The notes: generated by a model from the sequence alone, not told the origin. A DNA stretch of 64,000 bases from Pseudomonadota bacterium (GCA_023422695.1 JAFAGN010000018.1:1-64000), one strand, 5' to 3'. Shown: positions 53,438-63,662, counted from the first letter of the stretch. Made by a program: numbers and translations.

Positions 53438-54046
53438 TCAGCCGGGATAAGGTGATCCCCTCAATAGTCGGGCAAGATGCGTGGCATTAGCGGCCACCAT
53501 TTTGGCGGTCTCGGTTACTTTGCTGGGGCGATGCTTAAGGTCCTTGAAATCGACTGAACCCATCGCCTCACCGACCCAGTAGCAGGCGGCCACAGCGGGA
53601 ATCGTCCATCCCACATCGTTCAGCGCCTGAAAGATTTGCGACGAAGCATTATGCGCGCCGTCTTCATTGCCGACGATCGCGGCAACAGCCACTTTCGAAA
53701 AGCTTGGCATCCGCCCCTTGTCGTCGGTCTCCGACAGGAAGGCATCCATTCGTTCCATCACAAGCTTGGCGACGCTTGATGCTTGACCCATCCAGATCGG
53801 TGTGCCGAAGATGAGAATATCGGAGGCGAGGATCGCCTCGCGAATTTTCGGCCATTCGTCGCCAGCACCCTCGTTCGAGGTGACACCCCATTTGATGCTG
53901 TGCGCGGCGATACGGATGGGCTTGCCGACACGGACGCCTTCCGCCTCGAAATGTTCGGTAAGCACCGCGAGCATGGCATCGGTCGAGCTCTTGCGGCCAC
54001 GGGCCGACAGCGAGCAATTGATCGCGGTAGCGGTAATCGGGGGCAT
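53438..54046 (-). CDS. NAD(P)H-dependent FMN reductase / flavodoxin-like protein
   Basis: 202 residues from the ATG at 54046 (AAAGGAG upstream). Flavodoxin-like fold: AINCSLSARGRKSSTDAMLA near 9 (phosphate-binding loop), ILIFGTPIWMGQASSVAK near 77-94 (flavin contact), and VAAIVGNEDGAHNAS near 123. Members reduce flavins, quinones or iron and protect against oxidative stress. It stands alone between the accessory block and the BON-domain gene. Confidence 0.85.
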   Translation of the reverse strand: MPPITATAINCSLSARGRKSSTDAMLAVLTEHFEAEGVRVGKPIRIAAHSIKWGVTSNEGAGDEWPKIREAILASDILIFGTPIWMGQASSVAKLVMERMDAFLSETDDKGRMPSFSKVAVAAIVGNEDGAHNASSQIFQALNDVGWTIPAVAACYWVGEAMGSVDFKDLKHRPSKVTETAKMVAANATHLARLLRGSPYPG

Positions 54047-54260
54047 ATCGTCTCCTTTACCCCGCCGGGGTGAAGCGCGCGCCGGTCGCGGTTGGTTCCG
54101 ATGTCATACTGGCGGCGTACTCGGAATGACGATGAGCGTCCGCTCTCGACGCGCCTTGGGCGAGTTCCGACAGGGAATTCATGTTGAAAATATCGGTGCC
54201 GCCGAGCGCGGGCAGTAAGAAGGGGCCGCCAAAGCGGCCCCTTCCTGCCGGCTTGCCGGG

Positions 54261-55052
54261 TCAATCGAGCTTGGGACTGACGACGCCCGAGCTGTAGCGC
54301 AGATTGTTCTGCACATGTTTGACGCCCGTGACGTCGTCGGCGACATCTTCGGCGCGGCGCTTCGACCGGCGATCCTCGACCGTGCCGGAGAGCGTGACTT
54401 CGCCCTCTGCGACGCTGACCTCGATCTCGGAGGCGTCGATCCAGACATCCTCGGTAAGACGGTCGTTCACGTCCTCGCGGATGCGCTCGTCGGAGCGGAT
54501 ATAGCTTTTGGGGCCGCGGCCGCGATGATCGAGTTCCCGGCGACGGCGCGCGTCGCGATCGCCGAACCAGGAAAGCACTTCGTCGCCGGCGCGGTCGAGG
54601 AAGCCGCGGTCGTCCGGGTCGTAATCGGGGCTGCGCGTCCGCGGATAATTGCCGTAAGGCGAATAGCCCTCGACCGGGAGATAGCCGAACTCGCTCGGCC
54701 AGTAGTTGCCGCCGCGCGAACGATCCTCGCCTCGGGCTTCGCCGGCAGCATCGTAATAGGCGTCGCGGCGGGGCGTGCGGTCGTAACGGGGCCAGTCGGA
54801 GCGCTCAGCGCGGCGGACCGGCCGGCGATAGTCGCCCGCGCGCTCATCCTCCCAATTATCGCGGCGATATTCCTGCTCGCGATAGGCGCGGCGCGGGCGG
54901 CGCTGCTCGCGCTCGTCTTCCTCGATCGCCACATAAGCGCGCGAGGCATCCTCTGCGCGGCCGCGGTTGTAGCGACCCGGCGATGCGCCGGTGTCGGGGC
55001 TGCTGTTGTCGCTATAATACCAGAGCGGGGTGCGGTCGTCGAACCTGTCCAT
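54261..55052 (-). CDS. BON-domain protein with long charged N-terminal region
   Basis: 263 residues from the ATG at 55052 (GGAGATGG upstream). The first 170 residues are rich in Arg, Asp, Glu and Tyr and likely disordered. LSWFGDRDARRRRELD near 178 is the SWFGD element that precedes BON domains in many alphaproteobacteria. GRGPKSYIRSDERIREDVND leads into one BON domain (EVSVAEGEVTLSGTVEDR, VKHVQNNL). BON domains bind phospholipids or support envelope stress proteins, but no signal peptide is seen. An EcfG-like promoter candidate lies upstream. Confidence 0.82.
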   Translation of the reverse strand: MDRFDDRTPLWYYSDNSSPDTGASPGRYNRGRAEDASRAYVAIEEDEREQRRPRRAYREQEYRRDNWEDERAGDYRRPVRRAERSDWPRYDRTPRRDAYYDAAGEARGEDRSRGGNYWPSEFGYLPVEGYSPYGNYPRTRSPDYDPDDRGFLDRAGDEVLSWFGDRDARRRRELDHRGRGPKSYIRSDERIREDVNDRLTEDVWIDASEIEVSVAEGEVTLSGTVEDRRSKRRAEDVADDVTGVKHVQNNLRYSSGVVSPKLD

Positions 55053-55124
55053 GATCCATCTCCATTTGTTGAGGGTGGCGGGCAGGTTGCCGGGAAGGGA
55101 GGCAACCCCCCGTCCCGCCGAACC

Positions 55125-55149
55125 GACGCATGGAGTGGGGGCAAGTTCC
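55125..55149 (-). promoter_or_regulatory. EcfG-like promoter candidate upstream of BON gene
   Basis: Minus strand: GGAAC, 16 bases, CGTC; 72 bases before the ATG at 55052. Same form as 18171-18195. Confidence 0.38.
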
Positions 55150-55258
55150 CGATTTGGGCGCAATATGTCGCGCTGCGACGTCAACGCATCGACGAATGTG
55201 ACCCGATCTCTCCAATGGGCGGTTGGCGTCGCCGGCGCTTCCGAGTTCTCATGGAGAA

Positions 55259-56182
55259 TCAAATCTGCAAAGGATCATACCCATTGGGCCGCGCGAGCTT
55301 TGCGTCCGGCGAACTGGCTGCTGGGGAACCGGATCTCTCCAACGCATCTTTCCAAAGCCTTCCCAGCTCGACGTCGATCCAGTCGGCGGCAAAAGGATCG
55401 AGGCCAGAGCCGGGATAAAGGCAAAACTCGCCGAAAAGCGGTTGGCAGTCGATTTCGTAAAAATCGACCCGAACGAAGGCTAGGTTCCCGGCAAGCGTCT
55501 CTGCAGCTTGCAGCATCGCCCCGAGGGAGGAGGGTCTGGAAGGTCGATCGGCGGCAGGCACGAGCTGCCGCCAGTTGCGGTCATGCAATATCCAGCGGTG
55601 ACGGACACCGCGCCCCAAATGTACCTGGACGTGCGTCGCGACACCGCCAAAGACGTAGATCTTGTAGTCGATGGGGAGAGGACGTGCGCCGCCGAGCAAC
55701 GGCTCGGCGAAAACGCCACGCGGCACATTGCGATAAGCCCATTCGTCGAGCCAGCGGCCGTACTCCCGGCGCTGCCATCGGCGCGCGGCTCGCTGGACCT
55801 GCTTCCAGCGCTCGCAGTCCGGAAATGTCTCCAAGATTTGATATTGGTTACACCCATGTCGCGCCTTGACGATAGATGGGAGGGCGAACGGAATCATGCG
55901 CGGCAGAAGCTGGCCCTGCCAGAGCGTTGGTACGATCCAGTTTGCGCCGAGTTGCTCCGAGGCCAAGCGTTTTGCCTCAAGTTTATCCAGCAGCGTCGTT
56001 TGCAACGGTGACCGATCATTCAATTTGCGGAGCTGGACGAACTCGGTGAAGCGCGTCGGATTGAGCAGGTCGGGCAGGCGTCGATGACGCAAGGCGTAGA
56101 GAAGGGCAATCCGGTGCGCGGCTATCGAGGAGCCGACATTGTCCACTTTCGCCGGGTATTCCGAGGCGCGCGAGAGTTTCAT
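55259..56182 (-). CDS. TupA-like ATP-grasp protein
   Basis: 307 residues. The family pattern of ATPgrasp_TupA is visible: NPTRFTEFVQLRKLNDRSPL near 40, DKLEAKRLASEQLG near 66, IVKARHGCNQYQI near 104, LPIDYKIYVFGG near 168 and a closing VRVDFYEIDCQPLFGEFCLYPGSG near 240, which holds metal-binding acids. TupA makes teichuronopeptide in Bacillus; in proteobacteria such proteins occur in polysaccharide loci and presumably ligate amino acids to glycans. No glycan gene is next to it here. Confidence 0.82.
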   Translation of the reverse strand: MKLSRASEYPAKVDNVGSSIAAHRIALLYALRHRRLPDLLNPTRFTEFVQLRKLNDRSPLQTTLLDKLEAKRLASEQLGANWIVPTLWQGQLLPRMIPFALPSIVKARHGCNQYQILETFPDCERWKQVQRAARRWQRREYGRWLDEWAYRNVPRGVFAEPLLGGARPLPIDYKIYVFGGVATHVQVHLGRGVRHRWILHDRNWRQLVPAADRPSRPSSLGAMLQAAETLAGNLAFVRVDFYEIDCQPLFGEFCLYPGSGLDPFAADWIDVELGRLWKDALERSGSPAASSPDAKLARPNGYDPLQI

Positions 56183-57020
56183 GCCATGTCGGTCTCAGGG
56201 CTGAACGACGTGTGGCCGCTATCGCGGAAGCTCGGCCGATCCAGGTTTATATCGCGGCAAAGCTGCATGCGGATACGAACGACCCGGCGCAGAAAACGCT
56301 CCCGGCAATATCATCGACCGACCTCCGATCACCTGGGCAGCGCTCAGGCGCTCGGGTGCGACCAACCGGTGAGGAACGCGTCATCGCGCGCACCGCTGCG
56401 GATCGCGTGCAGCATCGCACGTCTCAACCTCGGATCTTCATGAACGGGCAAAAGAAGATTGCTACCGGTCAGCCTATTCGAGCGAAGTGGGGAGGGAAAG
56501 ACCCCGGCGTGACTATGCCGAAACAGAAAAAATGCTGACCGTGTATCCGATGATTTGATTGCAGCATCCGCTTGCCTCAAACATTAGGCGCGTAGCACAC
56601 TCCGACGGCCAAGCTGAGCGATATGTCGTTGAGCCGGATATGCGCGCCGATATTCGGACAACGTTGGGGAGCGGCGCGGACGACGATTGAATGCGTACGC
56701 CGACGGCAATTCGACTGAGACGTGGGATCGAACAGCCGCGGCGATACGCGAAGCGATGCACATGGCGGCGGCAGACCGACCGATCACCGTCGAAGCCCGT
56801 GCGCCGTTCAAATGCAGTTGGCGAAGAAAGGTTGCAAAGATGGCACGCACGGTCGCCGCCATTCTGGAAAATTGTCGAGGCTGCCCTCCACGCGATCGCG
56901 GCCTCAGGCCTCGGTGCTGCCATTGCCGATAGACGAGGACGGAGAGCCGCGCGCGCGGGCACGGGCGGGAACGACGATAGCCGCGGCGCATTGGTCATGA
57001 GACAGCAAAGGAGCTTTCCG
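56183..57020. other. 838-base region without a supported gene
   Basis: Between divergent TupA-like and DJ-1/PfpI genes. Several open frames exist but none shows a conserved pattern. The best is 56687-56932 (plus, 81 codons), whose first 40 residues (TWDRTAAAIREAMHMAAADR) look protein-like before the frame becomes Cys/Arg-rich; I do not call it. An EcfG-like promoter candidate is at 56968-56992. Confidence 0.5.
56968..56992 (+). promoter_or_regulatory. EcfG-like promoter candidate upstream of DJ-1/PfpI gene
   Basis: GGAAC, 16 bases, CATT; 28 bases before the ATG at 57021. Confidence 0.35.
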
Positions 57021-57581
57021 ATGACCAAGGACAATATACTCGCCGGCTGCAGGATCCTGATCATGGCGACAGATGGCTTCGAACAATCCGAGCTTGAAGT
57101 GCCACTTCAGCGTCTGGAGGACGCCGGCGCGAAGGTCGAAATCGCATCGATCGACGATGATGATATTACCGGCTGGGACGAAGACGATTGGGGCGACGAG
57201 GTCGAAGTCGATCTCAAGATCGCTGACGTCGATACCGACCGTTATGACGCGCTCGTCCTCCCGGGCGGTCAGATCAATCCCGACTTGCTGCGGGTCGAGG
57301 ACAAGGCGATCTCGATCATCCGGGCCTTCGCAGGTGCTGGAAAGCCGGTTGCCGCGATTTGCCATGCGCCGTGGCTTCTTGTCGAAGCCGGGCTCGCATC
57401 GGGCAAGCGAATGACGAGCTACAAGTCGATCCGCACAGATGTTGCCAATGCCGGCGCGCAGGTGGTCGATGAGAGCGTCGTGGTCGACGGCAATATCATC
57501 ACGAGTCGCTGTCCCGACGACCTGCTCGACTTTTGCGATGCGATCGTTGCAGCGGTGGCCGACCGCAGGGCGCGGCCGTAA
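57021..57581 (+). CDS. DJ-1/PfpI family protein
   Basis: 186 residues from the ATG at 57021 (AAGGAG eight bases upstream). Glutamine-amidotransferase-like fold: ILIMATDGFEQSELEVPLQR near 12-31, YDALVLPGGQINPDLLR near 76, and the nucleophile elbow AAICHAPWLL near 115 with Cys118 region. PfpI/YhbO-type proteins act as deglycases, glyoxalases or stress chaperones. An acidic insert (DDDDITGWDEDDWGDE, shortened) is typical of the YhbO/PfpI subgroup. Likely under general stress control. Confidence 0.9.
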   Translation: MTKDNILAGCRILIMATDGFEQSELEVPLQRLEDAGAKVEIASIDDDDITGWDEDDWGDEVEVDLKIADVDTDRYDALVLPGGQINPDLLRVEDKAISIIRAFAGAGKPVAAICHAPWLLVEAGLASGKRMTSYKSIRTDVANAGAQVVDESVVVDGNIITSRCPDDLLDFCDAIVAAVADRRARP

Positions 57582-57725
57582 CTGTGCCGAGCTCAATACG
57601 GGACTGTTGAGTTGTGAAAAGGCGATCGCGTGCGGGCACGGCGATTCTTGCGATAAGCTGTTGAAAGCTCGCTGTTCTATTTCGCGTCGCTTCAAAGCCT
57701 ACCGCCCAGGCAGTTTGGAAAGAGG

Positions 57726-57890
57726 ATGACCCACATGGGACAGAACAACCAGCAGAGCGGCCAAGCCGATCACAATCCGAACGAGAACCCCGGCGAGCAG
57801 GAACAGCAGCGTCGCCAGCTCGGTCAGGACAATGACCAGAAGTTGGGAAACCAGGCCGGCCGCGACGACGAGAATCTTCAGAAGCGCTGA
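57726..57890 (+). CDS. Very small Gln/Asn-rich hydrophilic protein
   Basis: 54 codons from the ATG at 57726, or 51 from 57735. Composition is Gln, Asn, Asp, Glu, Gly and Arg with almost no hydrophobic residue (GQNNQQSGQADHNPNENPG, EQEQQRRQLGQDN). Not recognised; expected to be disordered. AGAGG precedes it and a clean terminator hairpin follows at 57932, so it is a self-contained transcription unit. Confidence 0.6.
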   Translation: MTHMGQNNQQSGQADHNPNENPGEQEQQRRQLGQDNDQKLGNQAGRDDENLQKR

Positions 57891-57931
57891 CGTCGGAAAG
57901 AAGAGTGACGCCGAGGCGCCCTCTCGGGGCA

Positions 57932-57963
57932 GGGCCGCACTTCGATGCGGCCCGGCCTTTTCT
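57932..57963 (+). terminator. Intrinsic terminator after the 54-residue gene
   Basis: GGGCCGCA, six-base loop CTTCGA, TGCGGCCC, then GGCCTTTTCTATT. Eight perfect pairs and a short T tract, 42 bases after the stop. Confidence 0.75.
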
Positions 57964-58058
57964 ATTCCCCGGTTGCGCCCATTCCAGGTGCAACCTTCCT
58001 ACCACTTTGGCATTCTCCCTTCATCGATCGCGGACAGCGGAATGGGAAGGAGAGGCCC

Positions 58059-58262
58059 GTGCGAACGATTGAGATATGGCCCGACGAAATCGAGGGCGGC
58101 GACACCGAGCGAGAGGGTGTCTTCTACGCGACTATGCGCTTCATCGACAGGGAAGCTGAAACAGCCGTCGTGATCTATCTGCAACCCGAGATCGAGCGAG
58201 GCATGATCGCCGATCTTTACGGCTGGGCGCAAAGCCGCGGCATGACCGGTCGAACGAACTGA
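58059..58262 (+). CDS. Small hypothetical protein
   Basis: 67 residues from a GTG at 58059, five bases after AAGGAGAG. MRTIEIWPDEIEGGDTEREG, then FYATMRFIDREAETAVVIYL and a helix ERGMIADLYGWAQSRG. The alternating pattern suggests a compact beta-beta-alpha fold. Not recognised. It follows the terminator of the previous gene, so it has its own promoter. Confidence 0.6.
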   Translation: MRTIEIWPDEIEGGDTEREGVFYATMRFIDREAETAVVIYLQPEIERGMIADLYGWAQSRGMTGRTN

Positions 58263-58327
58263 ATTGGAAGCATGGGTTGGCAAGCGGTCGCCCGCCTGAA
58301 TCGGAGCGCCCCTTGGCGGCCACCTTT

Positions 58328-58510
58328 TCAATTCGGAGACGTGGTTCGATGCAAGTCAGTCAGCACGGCGTTCCAGAATGCGATCTCTTCGTCATTGCCC
58401 CGGTCGCGCGACCATTGCACCTGCCTGGAGACGATGAAGTCGGCCTGTTTGCCATGCCGCAGCTTGATCTCCGACACACAATTTCGAATGTTATGACCTC
58501 CGAACGGCAT
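58328..58510 (-). CDS. Small hypothetical protein
   Basis: 60 residues from the ATG at 58510, with AAGGAG seven bases upstream, which is why I accept it. It starts MPFGGHNIRNCV and continues with QVQWSRDRGNDEEIAFWNAVL, a plausible amphipathic helix. Not recognised. It lies just downstream of the GroEL terminator hairpin on the same strand. Confidence 0.5.
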   Translation of the reverse strand: MPFGGHNIRNCVSEIKLRHGKQADFIVSRQVQWSRDRGNDEEIAFWNAVLTDLHRTTSPN

Positions 58511-58550
58511 TGCCGATCTCCTTGATGCTTCGCATAGAAACAGGGCAGGT

Positions 58551-58576
58551 GAGGGCGGCGGTTTCCCGCCGCCCTC
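58551..58576 (-). terminator. 11-bp hairpin after groEL
   Basis: GAGGGCGGCGG, four-base loop, and its exact complement, seven bases after the groEL stop on the minus strand. No T tract follows, so it may act as an RNA 3' stabiliser as well. Confidence 0.6.
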
Positions 58577-58582
58577 GATATG

Positions 58583-60226
<1,644 letters not shown>

Positions 60227-60248
60227 TCAGTTGGTGATGAGTGCGGCA

Positions 60249-60563
60249 TCAGGCCGCCTGCTTGAGCGCCTCGGCCTGTTCGATGACGCCGAGGATGTCG
60301 CTCTCCTTCATGATGAGCAGCTCCTCGCCGTCGATGCGGACTTCGGTGCCCGACCATTTGCCGAACAGAATCCGGTCGCCGGCCTTCACGTCGAGCGCGG
60401 CGATCGTGCCGTCCTCGGCGCGGGTGCCCGGGCCGACGGCGACGACCTCGCCCTCCTGCGGCTTTTCCTTGGCGGAGTCGGGGATGATGATGCCGCCCGA
60501 GGTCTTCTCCTCGGCTTCGATGCGGCGGACGACCACACGGTCGTGCAAGGGACGGAAATGCAT
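60249..60563 (-). CDS. groES: Co-chaperonin GroES
   Basis: 104 residues from the ATG at 60563, six bases after [28 protein letters not shown] near the start, the mobile-loop region [11 protein letters not shown], and [22 protein letters not shown] at the end (shortened) are standard. About eight residues longer than most GroES because of the [10 protein letters not shown] tail. An RpoH-like promoter lies at 60632-60660; no CIRCE inverted repeat was found. Confidence 0.97.
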   Translation of the reverse strand: MHFRPLHDRVVVRRIEAEEKTSGGIIIPDSAKEKPQEGEVVAVGPGTRAEDGTIAALDVKAGDRILFGKWSGTEVRIDGEELLIMKESDILGVIEQAEALKQAA

Positions 60564-60631
60564 GCATAACCTCCATGTTGCATAACGATATGATAAGCCG
60601 ACGCGCCTGTCCGGGACGCGCGGCGCCGATG

Positions 60632-60660
60632 AGCTAGGAAGCGATTTTTTTGGCTTCAAG
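60632..60660 (-). promoter_or_regulatory. RpoH (sigma-32)-like promoter of groES-groEL
   Basis: Minus strand: CTTGAA, spacer, CCTAGCT, with 18 bases between CTTG and the -10. Closely similar to the elements at 62003 and 62363. Alphaproteobacterial sigma-32 favours CTTG-N17-18-CYTATNT. Confidence 0.55.
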
Positions 60661-60824
60661 AGGTCCGGCGAAAATTTTTTCGGCGCTTGATCGGCCGAGA
60701 AACAAATGCCCCTTATCAAGGGCCTGACACCTCTTGACTCGACTCGCTTCCTTTCCAAAATCTGTGGCTGCGGCAGCCTGCCGCACGACGAGAAAGGATT
60801 GGCGACAAGGAAGGAGGCACGATC

Positions 60825-61052
60825 ATGTCCGAGCCATTTTCCCGTTTTCTTCATCCCTTCGACGTGGCGCGTCACCCGAGCCTCGAGCCCGAGGTCAAGC
60901 GCGCCCTTCTCGCATCCTGGGCATCGGATCGCTCGGCGGTCCGCAACAAGCCCGCGCTTCGCAAACCCCCGGGGGCGAGGCGAGCGGTGCCAGTCGACGA
61001 TGTGCTCGCGGCGCTTCGGTCGCTCGACGGGGGCGAGACGCGCGCGCCATGA
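60825..61052 (+). CDS. Small hypothetical protein coupled to Usg-like gene
   Basis: 75 residues, with AAGGAGG ten bases before the [23 protein letters not shown], then [17 protein letters not shown] and [13 protein letters not shown]. This arrangement (helix, linker with Arg/Pro, helix) matches short proteins found beside Usg in alphaproteobacteria. Function unknown. ATGA overlap with the next gene. Confidence 0.65.
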   Translation: MSEPFSRFLHPFDVARHPSLEPEVKRALLASWASDRSAVRNKPALRKPPGARRAVPVDDVLAALRSLDGGETRAP

Positions 61053-61318
61053 CCGACCGCGCGCTGATCGCACAGTTGGACGGCTATGGGCTAACGACCG
61101 CGGAGATCCATTATTACCGGCCCGATCATCCTTCGCTGCTCCAGCTGTACGTCTGGCAGGACTATGATCTTCCGCCCGACTTCCCGGTGCTGTTCGATTT
61201 TCTGGCCATGTGGCGGCGGCAGATTGAAGCTGCGCTTCATTCGGTGCGGATCGCGCATGATGCGCTGATCGGGCCCGCCGAGTGGAGCGCGGCGGATATG
61301 ATCCGGGCGATCGACTGA
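61049..61318 (+). CDS. Usg-like protein
   Basis: 89 residues: [40 protein letters not shown], and [16 protein letters not shown]. This is the signature of the Usg family, first noted next to trp genes and of unknown function. No trp gene is near here. Start codon overlaps the stop of the upstream small gene. Confidence 0.82.
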   Translation: MTDRALIAQLDGYGLTTAEIHYYRPDHPSLLQLYVWQDYDLPPDFPVLFDFLAMWRRQIEAALHSVRIAHDALIGPAEWSAADMIRAID

Positions 61319-61417
61319 CGGATCGGGAGCGTCGCCGCGTACCGGAACCTTCATCGTGTTTTGGTTCGTCTGATACAGCGAAGCGGGGCCGCCGCTGAAC
61401 AACGGCTCCGCCAGACG

Positions 61418-61897
61418 TTAGGCGGTCTCGAGAGTCTTTTCCTTCGACGATCCAATCCGGCGCGTTTCGGTGTTGCCGCTGCCGATCTCTATCTTGCGCG
61501 GCTTCATCGCCTCGGGGATGACCCGGTTGAGTTCGATCGCGAGCAGGCCGTCGGCAAAGCTCGCGCTGCCGACCTCGATATAGTCGGCGAGCTGGAAGCG
61601 CCGTTCGAACGCGCTTCGCGCGATGCCGCGGTGAAGATAGGTGCTCTTCGCTTCGTCTTCCGCCGGTTTGCCTATGACGGTCAGCTGGTTCTGCTGCGCG
61701 ACGATCTCGATCTCGTCGGGCTTGAAGCCCGGGACCGCCAGCGTGACGCGGAAGCGGTCATCGGCATCGCGCACGATGTCGAAGGCGGGAAAGCCATCGG
61801 ACGTTTCGCCGCGCTGCCCCTTCTCGAGCAGGTCGAAGAGATGATCGAAGCCCACCGTCGAGCGGCGGTAGGGGGTGAAGTCAAAGTCGGTTCTCAT
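61418..61897 (-). CDS. Hsp20/alpha-crystallin small heat-shock protein
   Basis: 159 residues from the ATG at 61897. [10 protein letters not shown] near 17 and the alpha-crystallin domain about 38-140: [23 protein letters not shown] (shortened), [26 protein letters not shown], and [11 protein letters not shown], with the closing I-x-I replaced by KIEIG. It belongs to the IbpA-like class of alphaproteobacteria and holds unfolded proteins. An RpoH-like promoter is at 62003-62030. Confidence 0.93.
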   Translation of the reverse strand: MRTDFDFTPYRRSTVGFDHLFDLLEKGQRGETSDGFPAFDIVRDADDRFRVTLAVPGFKPDEIEIVAQQNQLTVIGKPAEDEAKSTYLHRGIARSAFERRFQLADYIEVGSASFADGLLAIELNRVIPEAMKPRKIEIGSGNTETRRIGSSKEKTLETA

Positions 61898-62002
61898 TTC
61901 CAAATCCTCCTGATTGAAGCAATTCGGGCATGAGATGCGCCGGGACTTAGAGCCGGCGCTCTCTATGTCCTCAGGACCCGGAAAATCCGGCATCCGGGAA
62001 AA

Positions 62003-62030
62003 AATTAGGAAGCCATTTTTCGATTTCAAG
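62003..62030 (-). promoter_or_regulatory. RpoH-like promoter of hsp20 gene
   Basis: Minus strand: CTTGAA, spacer ending GGCTT, then CCTAATT; 17 bases between CTTG and the -10. Shares CCTCTTGAA and GCTTCCTA with the groES element. Confidence 0.55.
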
Positions 62031-62088
62031 AGGTCGCGCGCGCGAAGATTCTGGATGCGCCATGTTCCGAAAATCCGCAGCGCCAAAG

Positions 62089-62117
62089 CGCGGAGCCGCA
62101 ACGCGCGCGGCTCCGCG
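62089..62117. terminator. Perfect 11-bp hairpin after DUF465 gene
   Basis: CGCGGAGCCGC, seven-base loop, exact complement. Located just after the DUF465 stop (minus strand, 62124) and before the hsp20 promoter, so it should separate the two units. Confidence 0.6.
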
Positions 62118-62123
62118 ATCGGG

Positions 62124-62321
62124 TCAGGCGACGCGACTGTCGCCGGTATCGCGGCTCCATGCCGCGATCTGGTCCTTGATCGCCAGCTTCAGCTTCTTGA
62201 GCCGCGCAATCAGGACTTCGTCGGGCTGGCGGCGCTGCGCCTCCCGATCGATTTCGGCGTCGAGGCGGGCATGCTCGCGCCGCAGATAATCGATATGTTT
62301 GCTGGACATCTTCTTCTCCAT
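62124..62321 (-). CDS. DUF465 (YdcH-like) small protein
   Basis: 65 residues, or 61 from the second ATG at 62309. A single helical hairpin: HIDYLRREHARLDAEIDREA, QRRQPDEVLIARLKKLKLAIKDQI (each part shortened). This is the DUF465 pattern, of unknown function. An RpoH-like promoter 41 bases upstream is the only hint of role: a heat-shock connection. Confidence 0.85.
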   Translation of the reverse strand: MEKKMSSKHIDYLRREHARLDAEIDREAQRRQPDEVLIARLKKLKLAIKDQIAAWSRDTGDSRVA

Positions 62322-62716
62322 GCCAAGTTGAGGATGTTGCAGCCCGAGCGGCTGCGGCGTCGATGTAGGAAAGCTATGGTCAGGATTTCAAGGGGTTGAA
62401 GTGTCTGCCTGTGGGAGACTGTCGGAAGCTGTGAAGAGCATCGCGCGGCGCCCCGCACGGAAGGCACGACAGCCGGCATTGGGAAGCAAAGATGTAGAGG
62501 CGGTCGGCGCGCTACAGCTAAATCGTCACAACATGGGTTAGTCGCTGCAACCCGGCCTGGCGACCATTGTTTCGGTAGCATGCCGACTCGCGAGGAACAG
62601 GTTTACCCGCTCTTCCGGCGCGTCGCCGACGCCATTTGCGCTGTTCGCCTTCCTGGCCGCGCCTGGGAATATGCGCTGCGCCGGAGCCAACCGGCATATG
62701 CTTCAGACTGGGAGTG
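62322..62716. other. Intergenic region between divergent DUF465 and isomerase genes
   Basis: 395 bases without a supported gene. The RpoH-like promoter is at 62363-62392; otherwise nothing is recognised. Confidence 0.5.
62363..62392 (-). promoter_or_regulatory. RpoH-like promoter of DUF465 gene
   Basis: Minus strand: CTTGAA, spacer, TTTCCTACAT; 19 bases between CTTG and CCTACAT. Weaker in spacing than the other two, but the same TCCTA element is present. Confidence 0.42.
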
Positions 62717-63532
62717 ATGGATGTGACCATGAAAGCACAGAAGCTTGATACGATCAGGGTCGAGAAACCTTGGGGCGTCGATCGGCTTCCTCCGCCCTTC
62801 GATGCACGGACTGGTGGCCGCGTCGGCGAAATCTGGTTTCGTCCGCCCAAATCCAATCCGCTGCTCGTGAAATATATCTTCACGAGCGAGCGCTTGTCGA
62901 TCCAGGTCCATCCCGACGACCGGCAGGCGCAGGCGCGCGGACTTCCCGCAGGCAAGGAGGAATGCTGGTACATTCTTGACGCTGAGCCGGACGCGGTGCT
63001 CGGCATTGGCACGCTCCGCGCGCTCGGCGAGCGCGAACTCGCCGATACCGCCCGCTCGGGTGCTATCGAGGCGCTCATGGAGTGGCATCCGGTGCGCGCG
63101 AACATGTTCTTTCATATTCCGCCCGGAACCGTCCATGCGATCGGCACCGGGGTCACACTCGTCGAAATTCAGCAGAATGTGGATGTTACCTATCGTCTCT
63201 ACGATTACGGCCGCCCGCGCGAGCTGCACCTCGCCGATGGGACGGCGGTCGCGAAGGCCGCGCCAATGTCACGCGATCTCTGCCGCCAAGTCGATATCGC
63301 AGAGAGCGCGTTGTTGCTCGACAGCCGCCATCTTGTGGTCGCGCACCTGAACGCCAACGACCTTTCGCCGCTTGCCGATGCGAGGGATGGGGCGATGATC
63401 GTCCCACTCAGCGGCACGGTCGCGACTGACGGCGTGACCGCGCAGGCGGGCGAGTGCCTGTGGGCCGAGGACGTCGCTACCATTGAGGCCGGAGCCGGCG
63501 CGCGTTTTCTGGCGGGTTGGCACAAGCCTTGA
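62717..63532 (+). CDS. Class I mannose-6-phosphate isomerase-like protein
   Basis: 271 residues from the ATG at 62717; 267 from the ATG at 62729. Cupin-type isomerase marks: VEKPWGVDRLPPPF near 17, SERLSIQVHPDD near 61 (zinc-binding His), KEECWYILDAEP near 83, FFHIPPGTVHAIG near 133 (second His), and TYRLYDYGRPRELHL near 160. It interconverts mannose-6-P and fructose-6-P. It is shorter than E. coli ManA and closer to the compact Bacillus type. With the HAD mutase-like and GH130 genes in the window it may complete mannoside use. Confidence 0.88.
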   Translation: MDVTMKAQKLDTIRVEKPWGVDRLPPPFDARTGGRVGEIWFRPPKSNPLLVKYIFTSERLSIQVHPDDRQAQARGLPAGKEECWYILDAEPDAVLGIGTLRALGERELADTARSGAIEALMEWHPVRANMFFHIPPGTVHAIGTGVTLVEIQQNVDVTYRLYDYGRPRELHLADGTAVAKAAPMSRDLCRQVDIAESALLLDSRHLVVAHLNANDLSPLADARDGAMIVPLSGTVATDGVTAQAGECLWAEDVATIEAGAGARFLAGWHKP

Positions 63533-63662
63533 CGCCCTGCGCCACCTTGGCGCGTCACCGATGGAGGGCGATCCGCCTGCGCCAGCTAACCTGGCACCGT
63601 CCTGCCGCCCGAGACGCCTAGCGAGGCGCGTCGGCTGCCGCGCATGTTACAGGGTTGATCGG

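Noticed and set aside
56687..56932. 81-codon plus-strand frame in the 838-base gap
   Set aside because: The first half looks protein-like but there is no good ribosome site and the second half is Cys/Arg-rich; too weak to call.
60564..60824. CIRCE operator before groES
   Set aside because: No TTAGCACTC-N9-GAGTGCTAA-like inverted repeat was found; an RpoH-like promoter explains regulation better.
61319..61417. Terminator between convergent Usg-like and hsp20 genes
   Set aside because: Only imperfect pairing of GC-rich stretches without a T tract could be drawn.
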